From: Adhaeribacter rhizoryzae
GTDB lineage: Bacteria > Bacteroidota > Bacteroidia > Cytophagales > Hymenobacteraceae
Assembly (NCBI RefSeq): GCF_008629685.1
Contig: NZ_VWSF01000008.1
Location: 176,842-240,841, forward strand
Length of the DNA stretch: 64,000 nucleotides
Direction: 5' to 3'
A model generated the notes under the pieces. The model did not search any database. It was not told where the DNA came from and worked only from the letters and a program-made list of their open reading frames with translations. Every line of letters starts with the position of its first letter. Position 1 is the stretch's first letter. This document shows, piece after piece, positions 46,329 through 56,131 of this stretch. A program made the translations under genes and the position numbers.

Positions 46329-46332
46329 TTTA

Positions 46333-46355
46333 ATATTTAGTAATATACTAAATAT
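46333..46355 (-). promoter_or_regulatory. Palindromic operator of the toxin-antitoxin pair
   Basis: A perfect 23-base palindrome (ATATTTAGTA-ATA-TACTAAATAT) lies 5 bases upstream of the antitoxin start codon, where a toxin-antitoxin complex would bind to repress its own promoter. Its half-site TACTAAATAT matches at nine of ten positions the TGCTAAATAT repeats before umuD. Confidence 0.75.
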
Positions 46356-46478
46356 ACGAAGTATTAAACTAGCAGGCTAATTCTTTAAGGCTAGGTAGGT
46401 ACTAATAAAGTTTAAACTGGTGTAGAAAATGTGTTACTTCTAAACCAGCCTTAAACTTTTTACCAACCACTGTCTATA

Positions 46479-49355
46479 TTATTTCACCGGGTTACCATAC
46501 ATATCCAACAATATTACCGGGCCGTTGGCGAAGGTTTTTACCTCGTTGTACTGGGTGGCTTTATCGCCGACTACCACGTACACCATTTCTTTTTCCGGGA
46601 TGTATTTATTTATGGTGGCTTTAAAATCCGGGAGGGTCATGCGCATAAGGGCCTGCTGGTCTTCTTCTACAAATTTAGCAGATTTGCCGTACTTGCTTAT
46701 TTCGCGCAGCATACCCAGTTTCTCGTTCAGGCCCTCGTAGGCCAGCGTATTGCCTTTTAAAATTTGATTTTTGGCTATTTTTACGTCGGCCTCGCTAAAG
46801 GTAGGGCCATAATCCCGGAGCATCTGGCGGATTAGTTGCAGCGAGGGCAGCGTGGCATTGGCCCGGACACTGGTATTTAAAATAAAAGGTGCTACTTCGT
46901 TTAACGCCGGCACAAAAGAGTAGGCCCCGTAAGTGTAGCCTTTCTGGATGCGCAGGGTCTGGAACAAACGGCCGCTGGAACCCCCGCCCAGCACCACGTT
47001 CGCGAAATTAAGTGGGCTGCTCTGCGGGTCTTTCCCCGAAAGGGTTAGTTTGCCAATGTACAGCACCGATTGCTTGGCATCGGGAACATCTATAAAATAT
47101 ACTTTGCCGCCTAAGTTCTGGGCCGGAATCTGGTAAACCGGTTGTTTTACTTCTTTGGCGGCCCACCCGGCGGCCAGGGTATTTAAAGCTGCCTGTACTT
47201 TTGCCTGATCAATAGCGCCTGTTACATGAAAAGCGGCTACCGAAGGCGAAATATTGGTGTTGTAATAAGTTTTAAGATCCTGGAGGGTAATATTGGCAGC
47301 CGTTTGCAGGGTGCCGGCCTGGGGGTAACCCATAATATGATTGGGGCCGTAGAGCAGGCGGGTAAAGTTCTGGTAGGCCAGGGCAGTAGGGTTGGCTTCC
47401 TGTCCTTTCAGGTTGGTTTCGAGGGCCTGCTTCAGGCGGTTAAACTCGGCTACGTCCCAGCGGGGTTGCAGCAATATTTCTCTTACCAGGGCCAGTGTGG
47501 GTTCGAAGTTCCGGGCCAGGCAATGGGCCTGCAGGCGTATTTCTTCGTTGGTGCTGTATACCGAAATATTGGCGCCCAGCAAATCAATGGCTTCTTCGAG
47601 TTGGGCCGGGGTTTTCTGGGCGGTGCCCTGCATCATGAGCTGGGCCATTAAAGAGGCCGCGCCGGCTTTATCCAACGGGTCGAGGTAGTGCCCGCCCGGG
47701 ATGGTAATATCGAAAGCCACCAGCGGTACTTCGGTGTTGTAGATGCCGTAAACTTTCAGGCCGTTGGGCAGCGCGGCGTTCCAAATGGCAGGCATTTTAA
47801 ATAAAGGCGCTTCGGAAAAGGGCGGTTCCGAACGGTCGTGCTTTGTAACGGTTTTCTCGAATTGGGCTTCTTCGCCCTGGCCTACCTGCTCGTTTTGCAC
47901 GCCCGCCACAATTTGCTCCTGGAAAACCGTTGCCGGTTCGGCACCTTTTACAATTAATGCTTTCTGGCCTTTCGGTACCACGCTGGTCATAACGTAAGGT
48001 TTGTTTTTGAGGTATTTTTCGTAAACCCGTAGCACATCGGCGCGGGTAACGGCCTGGGTTAATTTGGCCGCTTTAGTAATGTAGCCGGGGTCGCCGATAA
48101 ATTCGTTGTCCTCGCCCATTTGCGAGGCTTTGCTTAAAATGGTTTCTACCCGGCTATACAGGTTGGTCTCAATTTTAGCCCGGATTCTTTCCAGTTCCCG
48201 ATCCGAAAAACCCGCCGTTTCGAAGCGCTGCAAGCCTTCCTGGATAGCCGCATGTACTTCCTGCAAACTCACGTTGGCATTGGCGCGTACCTGAAAAGTA
48301 AACTCACCGGCCAGTTCCTGGCTGTACTGGTAAGCGTTTACGCCCGGTGCCTGTTTCTTTTCTTCTACGATAATTTTATAAAGCGGCGCGTTGCGGTTGC
48401 CGGCGAGCAGTTGGGCCAATATTTCGAGGGCATAGGTATCGGGGTGGTAGCTTTCGGCGGTCGGGAATACCAGGCGCAGCTCGGGCAACTTGGCAAAATT
48501 ATCTTCGAAATACAGCGATTTTACGTTGCTCAGGGTAACGGGCTTGGGGCCAATGGGTTTTACTTCCGGGCCTTTCGGGATTTCTCCGAACCAGCGTTCT
48601 ACCTTGGCTTTGGCTTCGACTAGGTTTATGTGGCCGGCAATTACCAGCGTGGCGTTGTTAGGGCCGTAATATTGGTGGTAAAATTCTTTTACATCGGCTA
48701 AAGTCGCCGACTGCAAATCAGGCAACTGGCCAATCACGGTCCAACTATACGGGTGGTCGGCGGGGTATAAATTCTTGCGGATAATTTCGTTGGTGAAGCC
48801 GTAAGGAGCATTGTCTACGGATTGCCGCTTTTCATTTTTTACTACTTGTATTTCGCGGGCCAGCGCTGCTTCGGTTACGGTTTTAATCATGTAGCCTAGC
48901 CGGTCCGAATCGATCCACATTATTTTATCGAAAGCATCTTTGGGTACTACTTCGTAATAAATGGTGCCATCGGACCAGGTGCCGCCGTTGCGTTCGCCGC
49001 CCCACTCGGGTATTAATTTCCGGTTAGCGCCCACGGGTGTATTTTCCGAATCGTTAAAAGACATGTGCTAGAAAAAGTGCGCAAAGCCGGTTTTGCCGGG
49101 TTTCTCGCGGTTAGAGCCCACGTGCATAATGGTAGCCACCGCCACAATTGGGTCGGAGTGGTCTTCGTGCAAAATAACTTCCAGGCCATTGGCGAGCACA
49201 AACTTTTCGTAAGGCAATTCGAAAGAACCGGTTTTTTTGGCAGTAGTTTCGGAAGAAGCTTCTTTGGTGCTTTTGCAGGATAAAGTGGCTCCGCACAAGG
49301 CTGCCGTTAAGAGCATAGCGGAAAAGCTGATTTTATAGGTGCGCATGGCAGGCAA
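46479..49355 (-). pseudogene. M16-family zinc peptidase gene with amber stop at the catalytic Glu
   Basis: Two frames (49355-49068 and 49064-46479) are in the same phase and join to one pitrilysin-family lipoprotein of about 958 codons. The first part has a signal peptide and lipobox (Cys27), then FVLANGLEVILHEDHSDPIV and GKTGFAHFF. The next codon is TAG (49068-49070), followed by HMSFNDSENTPVGANR. M16 enzymes have HXXEH here, so the TAG replaces exactly the catalytic glutamate (a GAG to TAG change). The rest is intact: VVKNEKR (third zinc ligand region), two M16_C domains and a second M16 module with LGGGSSGRLF. The Met two codons after the stop could restart translation, but the product would lack signal and active site. 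A sequencing error is possible. Confidence 0.88.
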
Positions 49356-49818
49356 GGGGTTTAATAATATTGCTGGTTGGGTAGGCTGAATATTTTATTG
49401 GCGCAGGCTATTGCTTGCCCCTGTAAGGTTTAAGGTAAGTATTATTTTGGATAAAAGCGGTACCGGAATTGAATATTTATTTTAGCGCTGATTAGCTGTT
49501 TGAAGGGGGAATATTCTGAAGGTTACCACCCCCAGCCCCTCCTAAAATAGGCGGGGAGCGGCGGTAATGCATTTTGTGCCGTAACTTTTAATAGCTAACG
49601 GTTTAGGCAGTAAGTAATAACACTATTAAATAGAAAATACGCTTAAGTCTACATTATTGGCCATCCTGAACTTGTCGAAGGAACTATAACAGCATGGTAA
49701 AATAACTAATAGCTATTTCAACAAGCTTAACAGGACTACAATAACTTAAGCGCATCAACCAATTAATATTGGGCGCAACAGGCCCAGTGTTTATTTCAGC
49801 TTGAATGAAGCCGGCCGG
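49356..49818. other. Spacer between the M16 pseudogene and the MFS gene, with repeat
   Basis: About 460 bases with no supported gene. A GC-rich patch (CCACCCCCAGCCCCTCC..., near 49527-49560) resembles the family E repeats. A family B repeat is at 49660-49697. Confidence 0.45.
49660..49697. repeat. Dispersed repeat, family B copy
   Basis: ACATTATTGGCCATCCTGAA followed by CTTGTCGAAGGAACTATA closely matches 16752-16790. Confidence 0.7.
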
Positions 49819-51045
49819 CTAGGCATGCTTGCTTTTCTCTAGGTCGGGTAAAAAGCCGGTAAGTAGCCCAATAAGCGGCAAAAAGGCGCATAACTGAAAT
49901 ACATAACCAATGCTGGTCTGGTCGGCTACTTCACCGAGTACCGCCGAGCCAATGCCCGCAATACCAAAAGCAAACCCGAAAAACAAACCCGCAATAAGGC
50001 CTACTTTACCCGGCACCAGTTCCTGGGCATACACCAATATAGCCGAAAACGCCGAAGAAAGAATAACCCCGATGAGCACAATGAGTACGCCGGTCCAGAA
50101 TAAATTGGCGTGGGGTAGCAGCAAGGTAAAAGGCGCAACGCCCAATATAGAGCCCCAGATAACGTACTTGCGCCCGAAGCGGTCGCCGACCGGGCCGCCA
50201 ATAAACGTACCGGCCGCCACCGAAAACAAAAATACGAACAAGTACATTTGCGAGCTTTGCACCGATACCCCAAATTTATCGATGAGGTAAAAGGTAAAGT
50301 AGCTCGTCATGCTGGCCAGATAAATGTGCTTGGAGAAAATCAGGACTAATAATATTACCAACGATAAAACAATTTTAGGCCGCGACAGATTGGTTGCAAC
50401 TTCCGGTTGCACCGTAACTGCTTTCTGGCGGATTTTGGCCGTATGATTTTTCTGCCAGCGGCCTACCCGCCACAAAACCAAAATGGCCAGCAAAGCTACC
50501 AGCGAAAACCAGCCAATAGAAACCTGCCCGAACGGCACAATAACCAGCGCCGCCAGAATAGGCCCCAGCGAACTGCCTGCATTACCGCCCAACTGAAACA
50601 ACGACTGCGCCATGCCCCGCCGGCCGCCCGAGGCCAGGTGCGCCATGCGCGAAGCTTCCGGGTGAAATACCGCCGAACCCATACCTACCAAAGCCACGGA
50701 AAACAACAAAAACATAAAGCTGCCAGCCTGCGACAACAGCAACAGACCCAGCAAGGTAAAGCCCATGCCCACTGCCAGTGCGTAAGGCTGCGGTTTTTTA
50801 TCGGTATAAAATCCTACAAAAGGCTGCAAAATAGAGGCCGACAACTGAAAGGTTAAGGTAATTAAACCAATCTGCGCAAAATCCAGCCGGAACGAATCTT
50901 TTACCAGCGGATAAATAGACGGAATCAGCGATTGCATGGTATCGTTGAGCAGATGCGAGAAGCTGAGGGCAAACAGCACCGGAAAAACCGCTTGCTGGGC
51001 TACTTGCTGCGGAATAGCGCTTTCGCCGGATAAAGTATTGTTCAT
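49819..51045 (-). CDS. MFS transporter of the Fsr (fosmidomycin resistance) type
   Basis: An inner-membrane major facilitator transporter of 408 residues with about twelve hydrophobic helices. The N-terminal FALSFSHLLNDTMQSLIPSIYP and FVGFYTDKKPQPYALAVGMG blocks and VGMGSAVFHPEASRMAHLAS are typical of the Fsr subgroup, which exports fosmidomycin and other small compounds. The C-terminal half has GGPVGDRFGRKYVIWGSILG and SAFSAILVYAQELVPGKVGL. The real substrate in this organism is not known. It is a single gene with its own spacers. Confidence 0.9.
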   Translation of the reverse strand: MNNTLSGESAIPQQVAQQAVFPVLFALSFSHLLNDTMQSLIPSIYPLVKDSFRLDFAQIGLITLTFQLSASILQPFVGFYTDKKPQPYALAVGMGFTLLGLLLLSQAGSFMFLLFSVALVGMGSAVFHPEASRMAHLASGGRRGMAQSLFQLGGNAGSSLGPILAALVIVPFGQVSIGWFSLVALLAILVLWRVGRWQKNHTAKIRQKAVTVQPEVATNLSRPKIVLSLVILLVLIFSKHIYLASMTSYFTFYLIDKFGVSVQSSQMYLFVFLFSVAAGTFIGGPVGDRFGRKYVIWGSILGVAPFTLLLPHANLFWTGVLIVLIGVILSSAFSAILVYAQELVPGKVGLIAGLFFGFAFGIAGIGSAVLGEVADQTSIGYVFQLCAFLPLIGLLTGFLPDLEKSKHA

Positions 51046-51253
51046 TGGAATTTGCTATTTTCTTTTGGGTCTGTTATTTAAACTTTAGCTTAAATGCCGT
51101 CCCGTGCGCAAAGTTAAAGCCAATCTGGCAGGCTTCCTAACCAGAATAGTAACCCGGCAGAGCCGTTAAAGTTGTTTTTTACGAAGAAGTTTTAAAAACT
51201 CCCGAGAATATTTAACTTTCTAACTTAACCAGCTTCAATCATCCTTATCCACC

Positions 51254-52576
51254 ATGTTCAAAAAAATAATTTTTCTCTCTTCCGTCCTGGGGGCGTTGGT
51301 TGCCTGCAACTCCCCGAAAAAATTGGCCAACACAACCGAAATTACCAAATGGCAGTATGGCCGGAACGCCGCCGTTTCGCTTACCTACGACGATGGCTCT
51401 ACCAACCAGTTTGCCAAAGCAATGCCTATTATGGACCAACTGGGTTTGCCGGCTACCTTTTTTATTATTACCGGCCAAATACCGGGCTCGCAGTACCAGG
51501 GAAAATTTATTGGCCGGCCGGTAAAAGAAATTATTCAGGAAACGGCTACGCAGCCTACAAACAAAGAGAATTTTTTTGAGCGGGCTTCGGCCGTGGGTTT
51601 TCTGGGCTACCAGGGCACCATTGATTATCATACCCAGGCGGGCGCTTTAATAGATGCCGGCAAAGAAGCAGCAGCTTACAAGGTAATAGATGAAGTATAT
51701 AAAAAAGTAAGGGCCGGCGAATTTAAACCCGGCTACCAGAGTAACAACGAAGTAGCCGAAGCCCGGGGCGTAACCTGGGATAAGATTAGAAGCTACGCTA
51801 AACAAGGCCACGAATTTGCCAGCCACACGGTTACGCATCCCCGTTTAGCAGCTTTAGACGAAGCTAATTTGTTGTACGAACTGGAGAAGAGCAAAGAAGA
51901 TATTTTGAAGCAATTAGGCCCGGAATATACTTTTTCGGCGGAAGGCCCTTACGGCACCGAGAACGAGCGGGTAATGGAATACGCCTATAAAATATACCCC
52001 GCCCTGCGCAACCGGATGCCCGAACCGTACCTGGAAGAAATAAACCGGGGCAGCAAAGTGCAGCCCGGTACGGCTAAAAAAGAATACGTGCAATGGCAAC
52101 GGGGCGCTACCACCAAAACACCTTTGCCCCTGATGAAATCGTGGATAGATACGGTGGCAGCGCACCAAAACAACTGGCTGGTACTGGTATTTCACGGGGT
52201 AGATAATATTGGCTGGGAAGCCCTGTCCTCCAGTCTTTTAAAAGAATATTTTGAGTATATTAAAGCCCGGGAAAATAAAATTTGGGTAGCTACTTTTGGC
52301 GATGTAAGCAAGTATATGCGGGAACGCATGAACGCCAAAGTGCAGGTGCAGGAAAAAGCAGATAAAGTAGTTGTTAGTCTTACCCACGACCTGGATAAGA
52401 ACTTGTATAACCTGCCGCTTACTTTAAAATCTTATGTTTCGCAAGACTGGAAAACGGTGCAAGTGAAACAAGGCGAAGAAACACAGCGTGTGCAGCCCCA
52501 ACAGGATGCCACCGGAACCTTTGTGCTTTACCAGGCCAAGCCTAATGCCCAATCCATCGAGCTTTCGGGTGTTTAA
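51254..52576 (+). CDS. Polysaccharide deacetylase (NodB-type) lipoprotein
   Basis: A carbohydrate esterase-4-type protein. The lipobox ends at Cys18 (GALVAC). NodB motif 1 is LTYDDGST (Asp46, Asp47), and motif 2 is FASHTVTHPRL (His-x3-His). Later segments EGPYGTENERV and LVLVFHGVDNIGWEALS complete the fold. Beyond about residue 350 there is a beta-rich end domain. The substrate may be peptidoglycan, chitin or an extracellular polysaccharide. It is divergent from the MFS gene and followed by repeats. Confidence 0.9.
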   Translation: MFKKIIFLSSVLGALVACNSPKKLANTTEITKWQYGRNAAVSLTYDDGSTNQFAKAMPIMDQLGLPATFFIITGQIPGSQYQGKFIGRPVKEIIQETATQPTNKENFFERASAVGFLGYQGTIDYHTQAGALIDAGKEAAAYKVIDEVYKKVRAGEFKPGYQSNNEVAEARGVTWDKIRSYAKQGHEFASHTVTHPRLAALDEANLLYELEKSKEDILKQLGPEYTFSAEGPYGTENERVMEYAYKIYPALRNRMPEPYLEEINRGSKVQPGTAKKEYVQWQRGATTKTPLPLMKSWIDTVAAHQNNWLVLVFHGVDNIGWEALSSSLLKEYFEYIKARENKIWVATFGDVSKYMRERMNAKVQVQEKADKVVVSLTHDLDKNLYNLPLTLKSYVSQDWKTVQVKQGEETQRVQPQQDATGTFVLYQAKPNAQSIELSGV

Positions 52577-52634
52577 CCAACCCTCCTGATAAGATGAAAT
52601 ATTGTTGATGGCGCGAGGCTCTGCCCAATATCCA

Positions 52635-52719
52635 TTTTTCTTCCGGCCTCTGGCCTGTATAACGTATCAGCCGAAAGTATTTTATAAATATTTGTAGCGG
52701 CCAGAGGCCGGAAGAAAAA
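52635..52719. repeat. Inverted repeat with 21-bp perfect arms (family F)
   Basis: The arm 52635-52655 (core CTTCCGGCCTCTGGCC) is the exact complement of 52699-52719, separated by 43 bases. Directly after it lies a smaller dyad (CGAGCGGGACGCTCG, 52723-52737). No gene lies inside. Confidence 0.85.
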
Positions 52720-52781
52720 ATCACGAGCGGGACGCTCGCGATAGCAGAGGAGAATAATATACTAACGAGTGAATGGCAGCT

Positions 52782-52970
52782 GCTACTGGCAATTGACATC
52801 AGTTTGGGCGATGAGGGCCTTTCAGGTTTCCGGTGCGCAGCATTCCGACGGAGGAGGAAAGGAAAGATGAGCAGCCCGAATGACCAAACGGGGCCTCGCG
52901 GCCTTGAGCGAACTTAGACAGCTAAAATCAGTTAGCACCTTCCCATTGAAAGATGAAATCTTTCAAAAGA
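52782..52970 (+). repeat. Copy 2 of the three-copy structured element
   Basis: The core 52800-52970 (171 bases) differs from copy 1 at about 15 positions by my count. The outer pairing is kept by a wobble: AGTTTG pairs with CGAACT where copy 1 has CAAACT. In the GGCC hairpin only the loop changes. The end hairpin TTGAAAGAT-GAA-ATCTTTCAA is perfect here. The rest of the spacer up to 53133 shows nothing recognisable. Confidence 0.85.
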
Positions 52971-53133
52971 TATAAGTAAATATTAGCTGCCACAGTAGAA
53001 ATTAAGCTTAAGACCCTATTCTACAAAACAGCGCTATTAAATCCCAAAAAGGTTTTATTTTAATACACCTTTGTTTAAATTGAGATTGCCGCCTTGCCCA
53101 TACTCTAATTAGCCAACCATATCCACCAAACCC

Positions 53134-54357
53134 ATGAAAAACCAACCCACTGCTGTACCCTGGTTTGCTTCCGTAAAGCAATTAGTTTATCCCGAAACTG
53201 CTGCCGGGGCGGCACGGGTAAAGTCGCCTGCTAAAACCCTGCACCCAGGCAATCCGGAAAATAAACCTGCGCGCCTGCTCTCCATCGATGCCTTGCGGGG
53301 TTTTGATATGCTGCTGATTGCCGGCGGCGGCACCTTTCTGGTGTTAATGAAAAATTTAACCGGATTAGCCTGGGTAGATTGGATAGCAGACCAACTAACG
53401 CACCCGGCCTGGCACGGCTTTACCTTCTACGATTTTATTTTTCCGTTATTTCTGTTCCTGGCGGGTGTTTCGCTGCCTTTTTCTTTAAACCGGGGCTTGG
53501 AAATGGGCCTGAGCAAATCCGATTTATACCGTAAGGCTTTCTGGCGCATGGTTATTTTAATTGCTTTGGGTATGCTGGATAAAAACGCGCCCTTTCCCAT
53601 TTTTGAGCCATCACAAATCCGGTTGGGCAGTGTGTTGGGCCGCATTGGTTTGGCCGGTTTTGTTACCACCTTGCTTTATTTAAATTTCTCAGGCAGAAAG
53701 CGTTTATCGTTGGTAGGAATTATTCTGGTGCTGTATTATGCGGCGCTTTTCCTGTTTCCGGTACCGGGTTATGGCGCTGGTAATTTAACCATGGAAGGCA
53801 ACCTGGTAGGTTGGATCGACCGTACTTTTCTGCCCGGACGCTTACTGCAAAAAACATACGACGAACTAGGCCTGCTTACGCAATTCCCTGCTATCTGCCT
53901 GACCATATTAGGTGCCATGGCCGGTGATATTTTACGTTCAAGCTGGTCGGAAAAACGGAAACTAAGAAATCTATTCCTGGCTGGCGCAGCCGCAATAAGT
54001 TTAGGGCTTCTGTGGGATTTGCATTTCCCGATTAACAAACATCTTTGGTCCAGTTCCTTTATTTGCCTCACCGCCGGTATGGCCCTTATTTTCCTGGCGG
54101 GTTTTTATTTCGTTATCGATGTGCTGCAATTCCGGAAGTGGGCTTTCTTTTTTATGGTAATTGGCATGAATTCTATTACTGTTTACCTGGCTTATCGTTT
54201 CATTGATTTTTCGCATACTTCCCAATTGCTTTTCGGCGGTTTGTATGCGCCTGCCCCGGAGCCCTGGCAGGAAGTTTTCCAGGCTTTTGGTGCCATGCTG
54301 CTGGTTTGGTTCTTCCTCTATTTCCTGTACCGTCAAAAAATATTCCTGAAAGTTTAG
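53134..54357 (+). CDS. Heparan-alpha-glucosaminide N-acetyltransferase-like membrane acyltransferase (DUF5009/HGSNAT type)
   Basis: A multi-pass inner-membrane protein of 407 residues. A soluble N-terminal stretch of about 45 residues is followed by the family signature RLLSIDALRGFDMLLIAGGG. Later conserved blocks are HPAWHGFTFYDFIFPLFLFLAGVSLPFS, GVLGRIGLAGFVT-like IRLGSVLGRIG and VIGMNSITVYLAYRF. About ten hydrophobic helices are visible. Related enzymes transfer acetyl groups across the membrane onto amino sugars. Because glycan genes are near, a role in modification of imported or surface sugars is likely but unproven. Confidence 0.88.
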   Translation: MKNQPTAVPWFASVKQLVYPETAAGAARVKSPAKTLHPGNPENKPARLLSIDALRGFDMLLIAGGGTFLVLMKNLTGLAWVDWIADQLTHPAWHGFTFYDFIFPLFLFLAGVSLPFSLNRGLEMGLSKSDLYRKAFWRMVILIALGMLDKNAPFPIFEPSQIRLGSVLGRIGLAGFVTTLLYLNFSGRKRLSLVGIILVLYYAALFLFPVPGYGAGNLTMEGNLVGWIDRTFLPGRLLQKTYDELGLLTQFPAICLTILGAMAGDILRSSWSEKRKLRNLFLAGAAAISLGLLWDLHFPINKHLWSSSFICLTAGMALIFLAGFYFVIDVLQFRKWAFFFMVIGMNSITVYLAYRFIDFSHTSQLLFGGLYAPAPEPWQEVFQAFGAMLLVWFFLYFLYRQKIFLKV

Positions 54358-54359
54358 GT

Positions 54360-54540
54360 TGGAATTTAGTAATTGGTAGCAGGTAGTTGGTAATTGGTAG
54401 TAGGAATTTGGTAGTTGGTATCAGGTAGCAAGAATCAAGAAACAGGTATTTAGAAAATCAGATTAACAATTCAGCAATCTAACAATCAACAATTTAATAA
54501 TTTAACAATTAACAATTCAACAATCCAACAATTCAACAAT
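54360..54540. repeat. Low-complexity short tandem repeats before an oxidoreductase gene
   Basis: Units of the type GTAATTGGTAG / TTGGTAGTTGGTA (54368-54430) are followed by about ten imperfect units of AACAATT(C/T)A (54464-54541). The second tract runs to within a few bases of the start codon. It is A/C/T-rich and carries no gene. Confidence 0.85.
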
Positions 54541-54548
54541 TTCCTAAA

Positions 54549-55895
54549 ATGAAGGAGTTAATACCGCGGCGGGCATTTATTCAGAAAACCTTAACCGGAG
54601 CTGCTGTAGCCGGATTTGGTGGTGTTTTACCGGGATTTAGTGCCCGTAGTTATGCTAATATTCTGGGCGCCAACGACCGGCTACAAGTAGCTTGTATGGG
54701 CGTAAATTCGCGGGGATTAGCGGTGGCCGAAAACTTTGCGGCCCTACCGAACTGCGAGGTGTTGTATGTATCGGATGTAGACCGCCGCGCCGCTGAAAAA
54801 TGCATCGCCAACGTAGGAAAAATTCAGCAAAAACAACCCAAAGCCCGGCCCGATTTCCGGAAAGCTTTGGAAGATAAAAACCTGGATGCCCTGGTAGTTA
54901 CCGCCCCGGACCACTGGCATGTGCCGGCAGCGCTCCTGGCCTGCCAGGCCGGCAAACACGTTTACCTCGAAAAACCCGCCAGTCATAATCCCCGCGAAGG
55001 CGAACTGGTGGTAGAAGCGGCCAAAATATATAACCGGGTAATTCAGTTAGGTAACCAGCGGCGCTCCTGGCCCAACGTGGCAGCGGCCATAAAGGAACTG
55101 CACGGCGGCATAATTGGCCGGCCTTATTTTGTGAAAACCTGGTACGCGAATAACCGACCTTCTATTGGCAAGGGCAAAGAAACCGCTGTACCCGAGTGGC
55201 TCGATTATGAATTGTGGCAGGGACCGGCACCACGGCGGGCCTTCCGCGACAACATAATACATTATAACTGGCACTGGTTCTGGCATTGGGGTACCGCCGA
55301 GTCGGGCAATACCGGCATGCACCAGATAGACCTGGCCCGCTGGGGTTTAGGCGTAGATTATCCCGTGCGGGTAACCTCAGCCGGTGGCCGCTACCGCTAC
55401 CAGGATGATCAGGAAACCCCCGATACGCAGGTAATTACCCTCGAATTTAAAAATAACACCAGTATTTTATACGAAGGGCGTAGTTGTAACGGCAAAGCCG
55501 TAGAGGGTAGCGGCACGGCCTTAATATTTTACGGCGAAAATGGCTCGCTATTAATTGATGGCAACGCTTATACCATTTACGACCTGAAAAACAAAGTATT
55601 GAAAGAAGTAAAGAACCAGGTAAAAATGGATTCGCTTAACACAACCAGTCCGGCCCAGGAATTGGATGCGCCGCACATGCAAAATTTCCTCGATGGTATC
55701 CGGAAAGGCACTAAGCTAATTTCAGATATTCTGAGCGGCCACCAGAGTACCTTGCTTTGCCAACTCGGAAATATTGCCCTGCGCACCGGCCATACCCTAA
55801 ATATTAATCCGGAGAACGGCCACATCCTGAACAACCCCGAAGCCATGAAATATTGGGCCCGCGAATACCAGCCTGGCTGGGAACCCAAAGTTTAG
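54549..55895 (+). CDS. Gfo/Idh/MocA-family oxidoreductase with Tat leader (third)
   Basis: An exported NAD(P)-binding protein of 448 residues. The leader LIPRRAFIQKTLTGAAVAGFG holds the twin-arginine-type motif. The nucleotide loop is VACMGVNSRGLAV, the family motif is HVYLEKPASHN, and the C-terminal part has WHWFWHWGTAESGNTGMHQIDLARWGLG. It is closest in plan to the long exported members found with Sus systems. The start ATG at 54549 follows a repetitive AACAATT tract, which might influence expression if its length varies. Confidence 0.92.
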   Translation: MKELIPRRAFIQKTLTGAAVAGFGGVLPGFSARSYANILGANDRLQVACMGVNSRGLAVAENFAALPNCEVLYVSDVDRRAAEKCIANVGKIQQKQPKARPDFRKALEDKNLDALVVTAPDHWHVPAALLACQAGKHVYLEKPASHNPREGELVVEAAKIYNRVIQLGNQRRSWPNVAAAIKELHGGIIGRPYFVKTWYANNRPSIGKGKETAVPEWLDYELWQGPAPRRAFRDNIIHYNWHWFWHWGTAESGNTGMHQIDLARWGLGVDYPVRVTSAGGRYRYQDDQETPDTQVITLEFKNNTSILYEGRSCNGKAVEGSGTALIFYGENGSLLIDGNAYTIYDLKNKVLKEVKNQVKMDSLNTTSPAQELDAPHMQNFLDGIRKGTKLISDILSGHQSTLLCQLGNIALRTGHTLNINPENGHILNNPEAMKYWAREYQPGWEPKV

Positions 55896-56131
55896 TTCGA
55901 TATTTCAGGATTGCTGGTTATAGCCAAAAGAAGAAAAGCGGTTTCTAAATTCAAAAACGCTATTCAATATTGTCGCCACAAACCTACTCCATAAACCATA
56001 AACCTACCCCAGAAACCAAAAACCTACTCTTACTAAAATTACCTGAACTTGATAAAATTAATTAACCATAATAACCCTGAACAACTATAATCAAGAGGAA
56101 TGCCCATGTTTCATTGGGATCGGCCTCTGCT

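Noticed and set aside
45886..46380. A 164-codon frame on the plus strand over the toxin-antitoxin genes
   Set aside because: It is the antisense shadow of the overlapping toxin and antitoxin genes, which have clear family features and an operator.
49068..49070. UAG recoded as an amino acid (for example pyrrolysine)
   Set aside because: No pyrrolysine genes are visible and Bacteroidota are not known for it; a nonsense mutation or base-call error is simpler. A mass-spectrometry test would decide.
54464..54541. AACAATTCA repeats as a CRISPR array
   Set aside because: Units are about 9 bases with no constant spacers and no cas genes nearby; it is a simple low-complexity tract.
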